A stretch of DNA of 64,000 nucleotides, from the NCBI RefSeq assembly GCF_030929615.1, contig NZ_JAVFVU010000021.1, positions 1-64,000 on the forward strand, given 5' to 3'. Under the pieces are notes generated by a model. It did no database searches. It saw only the letters and a program-made list of their open reading frames with translations, and was not told the origin of the DNA. The DNA is from Dyadobacter sp. LHD-138. Its GTDB lineage: Bacteria; Bacteroidota; Bacteroidia; Cytophagales; Spirosomataceae. Shown one piece after another: positions 35,871 through 45,520 of the stretch (positions are counted from its first letter, which is position 1; every line of letters begins with the position of its first letter). The position numbers and the translations under genes are program-made.

Positions 35871-38384
35871 CTATACAATCCCCCCCATCAACGGGTCCGT
35901 TTTCGTAACGACACCGGTTTCTACGTGGCCAGCAAAACGTTCTTCAAAAATCGCATTCCCTTTCAGTTTTACGCTGAAATCATACCAGTTGTGATTTTTT
36001 GACAGGTTTAAAATCACCGCAGTCTGCGCTCCGGCAGCGATTGTTTTATGCTGAGATCCCGACTTGTAACTGTTATCAGCCAATATCAAGGTATGAGCTT
36101 TGGTATCCTTATTGGTTATGGTAACAACAACATTTCCGGTTAACCGTGCCGCGTTCAGTCTTGCACCTTCATAATGCACCGTTATTTTAACCAAAGGATT
36201 TTGCGCATTTCCGGCAAATTCCCTGTAAAAACCGTTGGGGCCATAAACGCGCAAATGATATTGTTCGTTATCAAAATCTTTAAGGTTCCACGCATCTTTC
36301 AACACATCGCCTGCCGCCACGCTGTAATCCCATGATCTCAACGGATCGTTTTGGAACGGACTCATGGCATAAACCCGAAATGGTGCCCCCGCCGTTTTAT
36401 TCCCAAAAACCTTATTCCCGGCACTGAATGACAGCTCTACCCTATTTTTCGCCTTGTTAAAAACATTGTGCGCATACATTTCATAAGGAAGCGGACAAGC
36501 CGGACGCACACCTTTTTCCTGTTTAGGGAAATACGGTGATTCGGCATGATTGGTATTGATCTGCTCAATTTCAGCAGCCGTTAACTGCTTATAATTGGCC
36601 GGAGCCTCCTTGAATTGCGCCTGATGAATGCCTTCAATAAATGGTTTTCTTTCCAAAAACTCTGGTTTGGTAATCGTCTCACCATTGTATGGACGGAATA
36701 CCGACGTCAGGTCCCCGCAAATGGTGCGTCGCCATTCCGTGATATTTTCTTCCTTGATTTTTTTATTAAACTTCTTTTCCAAAAAGTTTTCCAGAAACTG
36801 CAAAGACGAAGTATGGTCAAAAACCTCGGAGTTGACAAAACCGCCGCGTGACCACGGAGAGGCAATAATCATCGGCACCCGATAACCCAGCCCGATGGCC
36901 CCCTCCCGGATATTGCTTTCCACCATCGAAGGATTTGTCTGCTGGCTGCGGGTCGCAAAATCCATTTTCGGATCAATGCCTTTGGATACCTTTCCCGTGT
37001 TTTCTTTATACGGGTTGGGAACGACATACGGAGCCATGTGATCGAAATAACCATCGTTTTCGTCATAGGTGACGATGAAAATCGTCTTCTTCCACACTTC
37101 CGGATTTTGGAGTAAAATGTCCATCGCCTCGCTCACATACCAGGGGCCAAACCAGGGCTGACCCGGATGATCGGAAAAATGAGCGGGTGGCATCAGCCAG
37201 GAAACCGTCGGCAAAGTTCCGTTTTTAACGTCTTCACGGAACTGGTGGAACACGTCTCCCTTGGGCACTTTAAACGTCCGTTCTTTACCATCGTCATCGT
37301 ATTTCAGTGATTCCAGTTCATGATAATACTGGTCATTGATGTTGGTGATAAACGCTTTGTTATGCAGTTCTTTTGCCTGTTCCGAAAGGCTGTTGTAAGT
37401 TTCAGTGGTAAATCTGGCCTGAGCGGTTTCAATCAGAGAAAGCAGTTTCTTTGCTGCGGCAAGCCGTTGCGTGACCTTTTCATCCGAAGGCTGTTTTTCC
37501 AGCGCGGAAATCTGCTGGACTATATTTTCCTTTTTGGTCTGTAAATTGGCAATTCCTCCTTCGTGCAAACGTACATTGTACTGTTTGTAATATTCCAGCA
37601 CGTTTGTTCCGAAATTGCTTAGCCATGCGCTTTCCTCTCCTTTCAAACCATAACCCATGGTCAATTCATTCTGGTAAACTTTCCAGGAAACGCCATTTTC
37701 CTGAAGACGCTCCGGATACGTTTTCCAACCGAGTTCCGGGTATTCATAGTTACTGTTATTCCATAAATGTGCAACGGCGTCCACCTCATTTTTCTCACGA
37801 ACCGTGCCCGTCATCCAATAATGACGATTAGGGTGCGTACCCGTTATGCTTGAACAAAAATTGTGATCACAAACCGTAAAAGCATCAGCCAGTGAATAGT
37901 AAAAAGGAAAATCTTTACGGTCACAATACCCCATGGTTAAAGGAATTTTGGCATAATCCTTGTTCCGGGCCTTCTTCACATCCAGCCATTTGTCATATTT
38001 CCCGCCGTTCATCGCATCCGTCTGGTCCGTCCAGCCATGGGGAATTGAACCCATCCAGGCCACTTTTGTATCCTTTACATTCAATTGAAACGGGCCATAA
38101 GTTTCCCCCTCCTTATTGGTTTGCAGCCATACTTTGTTCTTGTTCGGCAGCGTAATCGCACGTGGGTCATTATAACCGCGTACGCCCTGCAAAGTACCCA
38201 GTTGGTGATCAAACGACCGGTTTTCCTGCATCAAAAACACAATATGCTCCGCGTCATAAAAAGTACTGCCCAGCGCCGGATTTATTGCCAAAGCCTTCTC
38301 AATCACGGCTGGCAGCATATTCGCCATAGCGCCGGTGCCCGACAGAAGCGCTGCTTTTTTTAAGAAATCTCTTCTTGAATTCAT
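35871..38384 (-). CDS. Phosphocholine-specific phospholipase C, Tat-exported
   Basis: An 837-aa protein starting MNSRRDFLKKAALLSGTGAM, a twin-arginine signal. The phosphoesterase domain (about 45-540) shows the family motifs EHIVFLMQENRSFDHQLGTL, CSSITGTHPNRHYWMTGT and IFIVTYDENDGYFDHMAP, with metal-binding Glu-Asn, Asp and His residues. Two C-terminal beta domains (DUF756 type; from about 610) contain SFSAGNKVFGNKTAGAPFRVYA and VVVTITNKDTKAHTLILADN. It cleaves phosphatidylcholine-like lipids outside the cytoplasm and may supply phosphate. It is a single gene with its own terminator. Confidence 0.93.
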   Translation of the reverse strand: MNSRRDFLKKAALLSGTGAMANMLPAVIEKALAINPALGSTFYDAEHIVFLMQENRSFDHQLGTLQGVRGYNDPRAITLPNKNKVWLQTNKEGETYGPFQLNVKDTKVAWMGSIPHGWTDQTDAMNGGKYDKWLDVKKARNKDYAKIPLTMGYCDRKDFPFYYSLADAFTVCDHNFCSSITGTHPNRHYWMTGTVREKNEVDAVAHLWNNSNYEYPELGWKTYPERLQENGVSWKVYQNELTMGYGLKGEESAWLSNFGTNVLEYYKQYNVRLHEGGIANLQTKKENIVQQISALEKQPSDEKVTQRLAAAKKLLSLIETAQARFTTETYNSLSEQAKELHNKAFITNINDQYYHELESLKYDDDGKERTFKVPKGDVFHQFREDVKNGTLPTVSWLMPPAHFSDHPGQPWFGPWYVSEAMDILLQNPEVWKKTIFIVTYDENDGYFDHMAPYVVPNPYKENTGKVSKGIDPKMDFATRSQQTNPSMVESNIREGAIGLGYRVPMIIASPWSRGGFVNSEVFDHTSSLQFLENFLEKKFNKKIKEENITEWRRTICGDLTSVFRPYNGETITKPEFLERKPFIEGIHQAQFKEAPANYKQLTAAEIEQINTNHAESPYFPKQEKGVRPACPLPYEMYAHNVFNKAKNRVELSFSAGNKVFGNKTAGAPFRVYAMSPFQNDPLRSWDYSVAAGDVLKDAWNLKDFDNEQYHLRVYGPNGFYREFAGNAQNPLVKITVHYEGARLNAARLTGNVVVTITNKDTKAHTLILADNSYKSGSQHKTIAAGAQTAVILNLSKNHNWYDFSVKLKGNAIFEERFAGHVETGVVTKTDPLMGGIV

Positions 38385-38740
38385 TTTAATTAAGATACTT
38401 TACAAAAAATGACCGATACAATCCCAATATCGGCCGGATTTTACCTGAATTTTACAACATATAATTCCCGTCAAATATATTACCGTAAACCGGGCCCCGT
38501 GTTAAGCATGGGTTAACAGATGGTCACTTTTCTGTTATTAATTTGATAATAAAAATTCCTGCACAGACTAAACTACGCATTACCAAATCAAATAATCAGC
38601 AACGACCTTCGACGACACAAAAATGTCGCATTCACCCCCTGATGTTGCCGTATTCGCACATCTTCTGCACAGAATAATAGCCGTAGGTTTGTATCATGCA
38701 AAAGCAAAATACAATATACAAACCTTTAAACGAGTAAATT
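38385..38740. other. Divergent promoter region of phospholipase C and DoxX-like genes
   Basis: It contains TAGGTTTG (38684-38691), an exact -7 box for the DoxX-like gene. The inverted repeat GGTTTGTAT/ATACAAACC (38687-38695 and 38716-38724) overlaps that box and continues into the 5' leader. It could be an operator or a leader hairpin. No other gene is seen. Confidence 0.45.
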
Positions 38741-39145
38741 ATGGAAACTGTGATCACAAACCAGACTACAAATGCGCCATCAAACAAGATCGTTTTGACG
38801 GGAAGAATTATCAGCACACTCTGTGTTTTATTTTTGTTATTTGACGCCATTATGAAAATAGTCAAGGAAATACATTCCATGCAGGGATCCGTGGCATTGG
38901 GATGGCCGGCAGATCAGGTACAAAGTATTGGATTCGTCCTGCTTGCCTGCACGATTTTGTACACAATTCCAAGAACCGCCATCCTGGGAGCAGTTTTGTT
39001 GACAGGTTATCTGGGAGGCGCAATAGCCATCATGGTACGGGCCGGACAGCCACTGTATTTCGCACTTATTTTCGGTATTTTAGTATGGTGCGGATTACTG
39101 CTGCGGGACGAAAAAATGCGCCTTTTCATACTTTCAGGAAAATAG
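38741..39145 (+). CDS. DoxX-like family membrane protein
   Basis: A 134-aa protein with four TM helices: ILTGRIISTLCVLFLLFDAIMK-type first helix, then IGFVLLACTILYTIP, AILGAVLLTGYLGGAIAIMVR and LYFALIFGILVWCGLLL. The TGYLGGAIA segment is characteristic of the DoxX-like group. Function is unknown; DoxX proteins are linked to quinone or oxidative-stress metabolism. It lies immediately before the tandem repeat array. Confidence 0.82.
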   Translation: METVITNQTTNAPSNKIVLTGRIISTLCVLFLLFDAIMKIVKEIHSMQGSVALGWPADQVQSIGFVLLACTILYTIPRTAILGAVLLTGYLGGAIAIMVRAGQPLYFALIFGILVWCGLLLRDEKMRLFILSGK

Positions 39146-39171
39146 AAGCAGAATAATCGTTACGGGATAAC

Positions 39172-40003
39172 CATAGAAATATATCGCAAAAAAAGCGTCA
39201 GGCGAGCTCCGTGTTTATAGAAAGCGAGGAATAAGCACGGAGTTTTTGGCTCCGTAGGAGCCGCCTGTGAAATATCAGGAGACGCCGATGGAGTCCGGAA
39301 TTCATGAGGTAAAATCATCATTCTACAAACAGGATGCCCAAATTGGGCGAAGAACAACACAGAAATATAGTAAAAAAAAAGCTCCTTCGGAGCTCCCTGT
39401 TTATAGAAAAAAGGATTAAGCACGGAGTTTTGGCTCCGTAGGAGCCGCCTGTGAAATATCAGGAGACGCCGATGGAGTCCGGAATTCATGAGGTAAAATC
39501 ATCATTCTATAAACAGGATGCCCAAATTGGGCGAAGAACAACGCAGAAATATAGCGCAAGAAAAGCTCCCTCAGAACTCCCTGTTTATAGAAAAAAGGAA
39601 TAAGCACGGAGTTTTTGGCTCCGTAGGAGCCGCCTGTGAAACATCAGGAGACTCTGATGGAGTCCTGAATTCATGAGGTAAAATCATCATTCTACAAACA
39701 GGATGCCCAAATTGGGCGAAGAACAACACAGAAATATAGTAAAAAAAAACTCCTTCGGAGCTCCCTGTTTATAGAAAAAGGATTAAGCACGGAGTTTTGG
39801 CTCCGTAGGAGCCGCCAGTGAAATATCAGGAGACGCCGATGGAGTCCGGGATTGTTGACCTAAAATTATCGTTCTATAAAAAGTACGCCCCGGTTGGACG
39901 AAGAACAACGCAGAAATATAGCGCAAGAAAAGCTCCCTCAGAGCTCCCTGTTTATAGAAAAAAGGAATAAGCACGGAGTTTTTGGCTCCGTAGGAGCTTC
40001 CTG
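39172..40003. repeat. Tandem array of about 184-bp palindrome-rich repeats
   Basis: Four and a half direct copies; the landmark GCACGGAG recurs at 39235, 39420, 39604, 39787 and 39971 (periods 185, 184, 183, 184). Each unit contains GGCTCC-GTA-GGAGCC, GCCCAAATTGGGC (lost in the fourth unit) and a GAGCTCC..GGAGCT hairpin next to an A-run, which on the minus strand resembles a terminator. Periods not divisible by three break the reading frame, so the similar minus-strand peptides seen across copies are not a repeated protein domain. The array fills the gap between DoxX and the sigma-factor gene. Confidence 0.9.
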
Positions 40004-40127
40004 CAACAACTTTCCGCGATTCAGGCACCGACGTCGGTCCATAGAAGCAATTCCATCCGGAAATTCTAGCCTGCCAAACCGGATTTTCAATAAAAATTTA
40101 ATCTATTTCTAAATTATCAATAAATTA

Positions 40128-40160
40128 TTTGGACTAGATATAAATAAGACCATATATTTG
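40128..40160 (+). promoter_or_regulatory. Promoter of the ECF sigma factor gene
   Basis: TTTG (40128-40131), a 21-bp spacer and TATATTTG (40153-40160) match the housekeeping Bacteroidota promoter exactly; predicted start about 40164. Confidence 0.75.
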
Positions 40161-40187
40161 CATCCGGTTCGGCTTAGGCCAGCTGCT

Positions 40188-40733
40188 ATGCATATGAATA
40201 ACCATCAAACCGATAAAATCTCATTTAAAATTGACGAGGATTCCTTCAAGGAAATCTACAATTTGTATTGGGAGAAAGTCTTTTCTGTTTGTTATTCCAA
40301 TCTTGGTGAAACCGAACCCGCCAAGGGAATGGTTCAGGAGATTTTCAAATCGCTTTGGGAAAGAAAAGATGAACTGGAAATTAACCAGTCCGTGGAGCGG
40401 TATCTGATCCGTTCTGCCAAATTCAAGGTTTTTGAATACATCAGAAACAAAAAGATTAGAGAACAGCACCTGAAAAACATCGTTTCGAGCCAGGTTACTT
40501 CTTTTAATTATACCGAAAACGATGTAATGCTGAGCACCTTATCCGACAGGATCTCGGCTTTAATTGCAAAATTACCAAATCAATGCCGCAAGGTATTCAA
40601 AATGAGCCGGGAAGATGGATTATCAAACAAAGAAATCGCATCCGACCTGCTGATCTCCGAAAGAGCCGTGGAATATCACATTTCCAAGGCCGTGTCTTCA
40701 CTAAAATCAAACCTTACGGAATATTCATTCTGA
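40188..40733 (+). CDS. ECF RNA polymerase sigma factor (FecI-like)
   Basis: About 181 aa from MHMNNHQTDKISF (ATG 40188 or 40194; the frame upstream begins at TTG). Region 2 has FKEIYNLYWEKVFSVCYSNLG and VQEIFKSLWERKDEL and is followed by YLIRSAKFKVFEYIRNKK. Region 4 is LIAKLPNQCRKVFKMSREDGLSNKEIASDLLISERAVEYHISKAVSSL. It should direct transcription of the following transport genes when released by the anti-sigma protein at 40818. It is the first gene of the probable iron-uptake locus. Confidence 0.92.
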   Translation: MHMNNHQTDKISFKIDEDSFKEIYNLYWEKVFSVCYSNLGETEPAKGMVQEIFKSLWERKDELEINQSVERYLIRSAKFKVFEYIRNKKIREQHLKNIVSSQVTSFNYTENDVMLSTLSDRISALIAKLPNQCRKVFKMSREDGLSNKEIASDLLISERAVEYHISKAVSSLKSNLTEYSF

Positions 40734-40817
40734 TTTTCTTTCTTCTCAGCTTCGGAAAACACTTAGATATGCTACTTTTACTAAAAAGAACTGCTGCATT
40801 CTAAAAAGAAGGCTTTC

Positions 40818-41489
40818 ATGAGGGTTAGTAAAGAGCTTATCGAAAAATACCATAACGGGTTGTGTACACCTGACGAGATGACGCTGGTGGAAAACTGGTT
40901 GCTGGATGACGAAGCCGATGACTTTGTGCCTCTGCAAGACATTTTTGATAGGAAAATTGCAAAAGTCGAGATGTGGGAAGAGATTTCAGCCATACTGCCC
41001 TCTTCTCAAAAAAGGTTCAATTTCGGCGGTATCTATCTTTCAAAAGCGAAATGGACTAACCTCGCAACGGCTGCCAGTGTTCTGGTTGTTTTAACGGCCT
41101 CTCTTTTCGTTTTTAAACAAAACACGCAGCAGGCTATCATTACCTCTGTTAACAATTCTCTTTCCGACAACAAGGAAATTGATGCCAGAGATTATACAAT
41201 TTCACTTGGCCCGGAAAGTAACGCCCGTATTGATGCCAATTCCGGCCTTATCGATTTTTGCGGAACAATACTGATCAGCCCTAAAAAAGATATCTTCCTT
41301 TCCTTCAAAGATGTGTGCACCACTTCGGCCAGCAATACCGGTAAAATGACCTTCAAAAAAGGAGAAACCTATATTGCACTGAATTATAGAAACAAGAAAA
41401 ATAATGAGGTCATTGTCATGGAAGAAAAACTGCTGATGGGACTCCCGCCAGTCGTTAAGAGGCAGATCATGGATCAGTTTAATATTTGA
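40818..41489 (+). CDS. Short FecR-like anti-sigma factor
   Basis: A 223-aa protein. The cytoplasmic N-terminal part (SKELIEKYHNGLCTPDEMTLVENWLLD) resembles the sigma-binding region of Bacteroidota FecR proteins. One TM helix follows (LATAASVLVVLTASLFVF, about residues 90-108), then a periplasmic part of about 115 residues. The usual FecR domain of about 330-aa proteins is shortened and poorly conserved here, so this is an atypical member. It lies 84 bp after the sigma gene. Position makes an anti-sigma role likely. Confidence 0.7.
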   Translation: MRVSKELIEKYHNGLCTPDEMTLVENWLLDDEADDFVPLQDIFDRKIAKVEMWEEISAILPSSQKRFNFGGIYLSKAKWTNLATAASVLVVLTASLFVFKQNTQQAIITSVNNSLSDNKEIDARDYTISLGPESNARIDANSGLIDFCGTILISPKKDIFLSFKDVCTTSASNTGKMTFKKGETYIALNYRNKKNNEVIVMEEKLLMGLPPVVKRQIMDQFNI

Positions 41490-41506
41490 AATATTCCCGA
41501 AAACCA

Positions 41507-42715
41507 ATGCGTGCCCAAGGCGATCTGACAACGTTAAAAATCTTTACCCTTTTCATTCTGGTTTGCTTATCCGCCTGTTCCGAAAAAACGGATCCTGAAC
41601 GGAAAAAATATAGTATCTATACGATGGCCAGGGATACCAGGGAATATATAACCCAGGTGAATGATCTCTCCGGCGGCACAATCAATCCTATCCAAAAAGG
41701 AGCACAAACTTACCCGAAAAGAATATGGTTTGATCTGATTGTCAAAGATGGTTATTACTATCGTCACGAAAAGAAGAACCATTATTTCTTAAAATACACC
41801 GTCGAAAACAATCGTTTTATACCGGTTGATTCGGTATCGGTACCGGAATTTGCCTATCTGGATAATTATAAATGGGTACATCCCGACACCCTCCTGCTTA
41901 TTTCGTATAACCGCCAGTTATCAAAAGTAAAGTATGCCCGGGTTGCCGTTAAAAACATGAAAGCGACCGTCGGCGACCTCCCAGTTCCGTTACCCTTTGG
42001 TCGTTACAATGCCATGTCCGTTGGTTTTTCCGAATTAAAAGACAACCAGCTGCTGGTCGGTTATACGTATCACACCATCAATGCAGCGCAGGATTATTCC
42101 ACGAGTGATACGGCTTATGTCAGTGTCCTTAGCTATCCCGGCCTTAAACCGGTAAAAACTTTAAAAGATGCCCGATCCACCTATCCCGGGGGATCCAATA
42201 CGGCTCAGGCCAATACGTTCACGGATGAAAAAGGCGATTTCTATTTCCTGGCCTGTCCCGGAATTGCGCTTGGAAATCATCCTGATAAACCCACGGCAGT
42301 TTACCGTATCAAAAACGGCGAGAATATACTGGACAGTACCTACTTTTTTAATATTTCAGAATCCCCAATAGGAAACCATGGTTATGGTTTATGGGATATC
42401 GGCAATAACCAGGCCATCATCCGAAGTGAACGCCGGGAGCTTTTTACGGGCATCAACGATCATTATAAAGTTCCACATATCGAATTTCATGTACTGGATC
42501 TAGAAAAAAAGACCGTCAAAAAACTGGGACTGCCGCTCGACAAAGGCACTTCACGTACTTGTGTGCTCGTGGATAAAGGCCTTGTGTACATCTCACTCAA
42601 TTCTGATTCCGAGGGGAATTACATCTGGATTTATAATCCGAAAAACGAAAGTCTGAAAAAGGGATTAAAACTTGAAGGTGAAATTGACTATATCCTGCGC
42701 ATAGAGAAATTATAG
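41507..42715 (+). CDS. DUF4374-type lipoprotein (first copy)
   Basis: About 402 aa from ATG 41507; the open frame starts at a TTG overlapping the anti-sigma stop. Signal peptide with lipobox VCLSAC. The rest is a beta-propeller-like fold. It shares with the protein at 45521 the pattern KDGYYYRHEKKNHYFLKY, the FTDEKGDFYFLACPG strand with PDKPTAVYRIKNGE, and the ending YILRIEKL. DUF4374 proteins commonly accompany TonB siderophore receptors and PepSY proteins and are thought to bind substrate at the cell surface. Two copies flank the receptor. Confidence 0.78.
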   Translation: MRAQGDLTTLKIFTLFILVCLSACSEKTDPERKKYSIYTMARDTREYITQVNDLSGGTINPIQKGAQTYPKRIWFDLIVKDGYYYRHEKKNHYFLKYTVENNRFIPVDSVSVPEFAYLDNYKWVHPDTLLLISYNRQLSKVKYARVAVKNMKATVGDLPVPLPFGRYNAMSVGFSELKDNQLLVGYTYHTINAAQDYSTSDTAYVSVLSYPGLKPVKTLKDARSTYPGGSNTAQANTFTDEKGDFYFLACPGIALGNHPDKPTAVYRIKNGENILDSTYFFNISESPIGNHGYGLWDIGNNQAIIRSERRELFTGINDHYKVPHIEFHVLDLEKKTVKKLGLPLDKGTSRTCVLVDKGLVYISLNSDSEGNYIWIYNPKNESLKKGLKLEGEIDYILRIEKL

Positions 42716-43088
42716 TCACAATGCTGTTGAAATAATTTCGATAGTATCTCTTTTTTCAATGCTTATCAATCAAAAAACAAACTCCTACTTTGGGTCAACA
42801 CCAATATAACGCTATGTAATTCAGGCAAAATAAGTAGTAGTGAAAAATTAGTTTACATTATTTATTTTTATAATAATCTATTAATCACCCGGTTACTAAA
42901 CTAATCGCATATAGATAATTGCCAACAGCTGCATAGCGTTATTTCCCGTTAACGCATTTCCTTAAAATTATTTAGACTTTTTATAAATCAGACCTTCGGG
43001 AAAAGCGGAGTAGTGCTACTTTCTATTTGGAAAGGATCGGCAAAACCGTCGGTTTTATCACTATAACCAGTTTATTCTGCTAAACGAA
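42716..43088. other. Intergenic region upstream of the TonB receptor gene
   Basis: About 370 bp, AT-rich, no gene. It presumably contains the ECF-sigma-dependent promoter of the receptor, but I cannot define its boxes from one example. Confidence 0.4.
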
Positions 43089-45461
43089 ATGCACCCAGGC
43101 AAGTTTTTATTCGCTACAATTCTCTTTATTTTATCTCAGTTTACTTGTGCCGTTCAGGCTCAGAGCACCGGAACTGTTTCAGGAACTGTTCAGTCGGAAG
43201 ATGGCACCAAACTTCCGGGCGTCAGTGTGATCCTGAAAGGCACTGTTTCCGGTACCGTAACCGACGTTGACGGTTTCTTTAAACTAACTGTAAGGAAATC
43301 CGGAAATCATACCCTTGTGATCTCGTCGGTAGGTTATTTAAGCCAGTCAAAAGCAATAACTGTAAAAAACGGACAGGAAATCAAGGTCAGTTTTACGATG
43401 AAATCTGATTCAAAAAACATGGACGAGCTTACGGTCCATGGAAAAACCGAGACGCAGGAAATCAAGGAACAGGCTTTCACAGTCAACGCGATTGAAACCA
43501 AAAGGTTTGCAAACACAACCGCCGATCTGAATCAGGTTCTCAATAAAACTGCCGGCGTACGTGTCCGGGAAGAAGGCGGTGTCGGTTCGGATTTCAACTT
43601 TTCCATCAATGGACTTTCTGGCAAGGCTGTTAAATTCTTTCTGGATGGCGTGCCTATGGAATTAATGGGAAGTGCCATGTCGCTGAACAACATCCCGGTA
43701 AACCTCGCCGAACGGATGGAGGTTTATAAAGGCGTGGTGCCCGTTAGTCTGGGTTCCGACGCGCTGGGTGGTGCTGTGAACATCATCACCAATCAGAATA
43801 TCAGTAATTATCTGGATGCAAGTTACAGCTACGGGTCGTTTAACACACACCGGCTGGCTTTAACCGGCCAGTACAGCACGTCCAAAGGCATTATTATCAA
43901 AGCCAGCACATTTGCCAATTATTCCGACAACAACTACATGATGCGTGGGATGGAAATCTGGGATGAAGCGCAATACAAATATGTAAACAAAGATTTCAAG
44001 CGGTTTCATGACCAGTACAAATCAGCTATGGGACAGCTGGAAGCGGGTGTGATCAATAAAAAATGGGCTGACGTATTGTTTGTGGGATTTTCCTATTCAG
44101 GCACCAAGCAGGATATTCAAACCGGAACACGACAGGATGTCGTTTACGGAGCCGTGGGGAAAGACGGGCATGCTTACAATGCCTCCCTGCGTTATCGCAA
44201 AGACAATCTTTTCGTGAAAGGTCTGAATGCTAATCTCTTCGCGTCAAGATCCGTTGATAATTATGTCGTTACGGATACTTCCAGCTATAAATATTATTGG
44301 GATGGTTCAAGGGTCAAAACCAGTCTGGCGGAAATTAACGGGGCAAAATCGATAACAAATATCAACCGTCCAAGGACTTTTGCCCGTGCCAACCTGGGAT
44401 ATCAGCTGTCTGACGTGCATTCATTCAATGTAAATTATACCTACGATCACCTTAAAAACGAAAATTACAACGAGCTCATTACCGATCGCGCCGAAATACC
44501 GGGTATTCTTTCCAAGAACATTCTTGGTGCCGCCTATCAGCAAAATTTGTTAAACGATCGGCTGACCAATACACTTTTCGGCAAGTTTTACGGTATCAGC
44601 GTTCAGCAATCCCGGTATATTTCAACTTCCGGAGAATACGCAAAAGCCAATGACTCACACACCTATCAGGGTTATGGAATTGCCAGCCGTTACAAAATCT
44701 TAGGCGATCTGGGTGTTAAGGCTTCCTACGAAAAGGCTTACCGCTTGCAAGAAGTGGGAGAAATGTTTGGAAATGGTTACACGGTGATCGCCAACCTCGA
44801 CTTGAAACCCGAGTCAAGCCACAATGTAAACATCGGCGCTTATTACGGATTTACGATCAACAAGCATAAGTTATTCATCGAAGGATCCTGGTTTTACCGT
44901 AATGCCAATGACTTTATCTATTCCGTCGTTTACAAATCCAATTCCAGCGTAAGCCGTTATGAAAATACGTCCAAAGTAAAGGTGAACGGTTTGGAGGGCG
45001 ATGTTAAATACAACTACGGTGATTTGCTTTACTTCAACGCCAACGTCAGTTACCAGAATGCAATCAACAATTCTAAATATTCGCCAGGTTCCTCGGGAAG
45101 CACCGTTGAAGCGACTTATTTAAATAAAATCCCAAACCAACCATGGCTTTTCGGGAATGCTGACCTGAGTATCGGTAAAAACAATATCCTCGGGAAAGCA
45201 TCCAGAATGCAGTTTAATCTGGGCACACAATACGTGCACTGGTTCTACCTTACCTGGGAAGCCTTTGGGAGCAAGGCCAGTAAAAGTACAATTCCAGACC
45301 AGTACATCCATAACGCCTCCATCTCCAATTCGTGGGACAACGGCCGTTATAACCTTTCGCTGGAATGCCGGAATTTCACCAATAACCTTGCTTTTGACAA
45401 CTTCCGTTTACAAAAACCAGGCCGGGCTTTCTCTGTCAAACTCAGATATTTCCTGAGATAA
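43089..45461 (+). CDS. TonB-dependent outer-membrane receptor (probable siderophore/iron)
   Basis: A 790-aa protein with a signal peptide ending AQS. An N-terminal carboxypeptidase-like domain (about 27-115: GTVSGTVQSEDGTKLPGVSVILKGTVSGTVTD) is followed by a plug domain (LNQVLNKTAGVRVREEGGVGSDFNFSINGL, then YKGVVPVSLGSDALGGAVNIIT). A 22-strand barrel ends in AFSVKLRYFLR. The setting (ECF sigma, anti-sigma, DUF4374, PepSY) points to ferric-siderophore or similar metal uptake; the substrate is inferred. Confidence 0.92.
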   Translation: MHPGKFLFATILFILSQFTCAVQAQSTGTVSGTVQSEDGTKLPGVSVILKGTVSGTVTDVDGFFKLTVRKSGNHTLVISSVGYLSQSKAITVKNGQEIKVSFTMKSDSKNMDELTVHGKTETQEIKEQAFTVNAIETKRFANTTADLNQVLNKTAGVRVREEGGVGSDFNFSINGLSGKAVKFFLDGVPMELMGSAMSLNNIPVNLAERMEVYKGVVPVSLGSDALGGAVNIITNQNISNYLDASYSYGSFNTHRLALTGQYSTSKGIIIKASTFANYSDNNYMMRGMEIWDEAQYKYVNKDFKRFHDQYKSAMGQLEAGVINKKWADVLFVGFSYSGTKQDIQTGTRQDVVYGAVGKDGHAYNASLRYRKDNLFVKGLNANLFASRSVDNYVVTDTSSYKYYWDGSRVKTSLAEINGAKSITNINRPRTFARANLGYQLSDVHSFNVNYTYDHLKNENYNELITDRAEIPGILSKNILGAAYQQNLLNDRLTNTLFGKFYGISVQQSRYISTSGEYAKANDSHTYQGYGIASRYKILGDLGVKASYEKAYRLQEVGEMFGNGYTVIANLDLKPESSHNVNIGAYYGFTINKHKLFIEGSWFYRNANDFIYSVVYKSNSSVSRYENTSKVKVNGLEGDVKYNYGDLLYFNANVSYQNAINNSKYSPGSSGSTVEATYLNKIPNQPWLFGNADLSIGKNNILGKASRMQFNLGTQYVHWFYLTWEAFGSKASKSTIPDQYIHNASISNSWDNGRYNLSLECRNFTNNLAFDNFRLQKPGRAFSVKLRYFLR

Positions 45462-45520
45462 CAACCTGAACATTATTAGTCTTATCCAATAACCGTTTAA
45501 CAATTATCACGCAAAAAATC

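Noticed and set aside
39172..40003. CRISPR array
   Set aside because: The units are about 184 bp with no short repeat/unique spacer pattern and no cas genes.
39160..40028. Minus-strand open frames with similar peptides in the tandem repeat array
   Set aside because: The repeat period is not a multiple of three, so the frames shift between copies; the similarity reflects repeated DNA rather than a protein.
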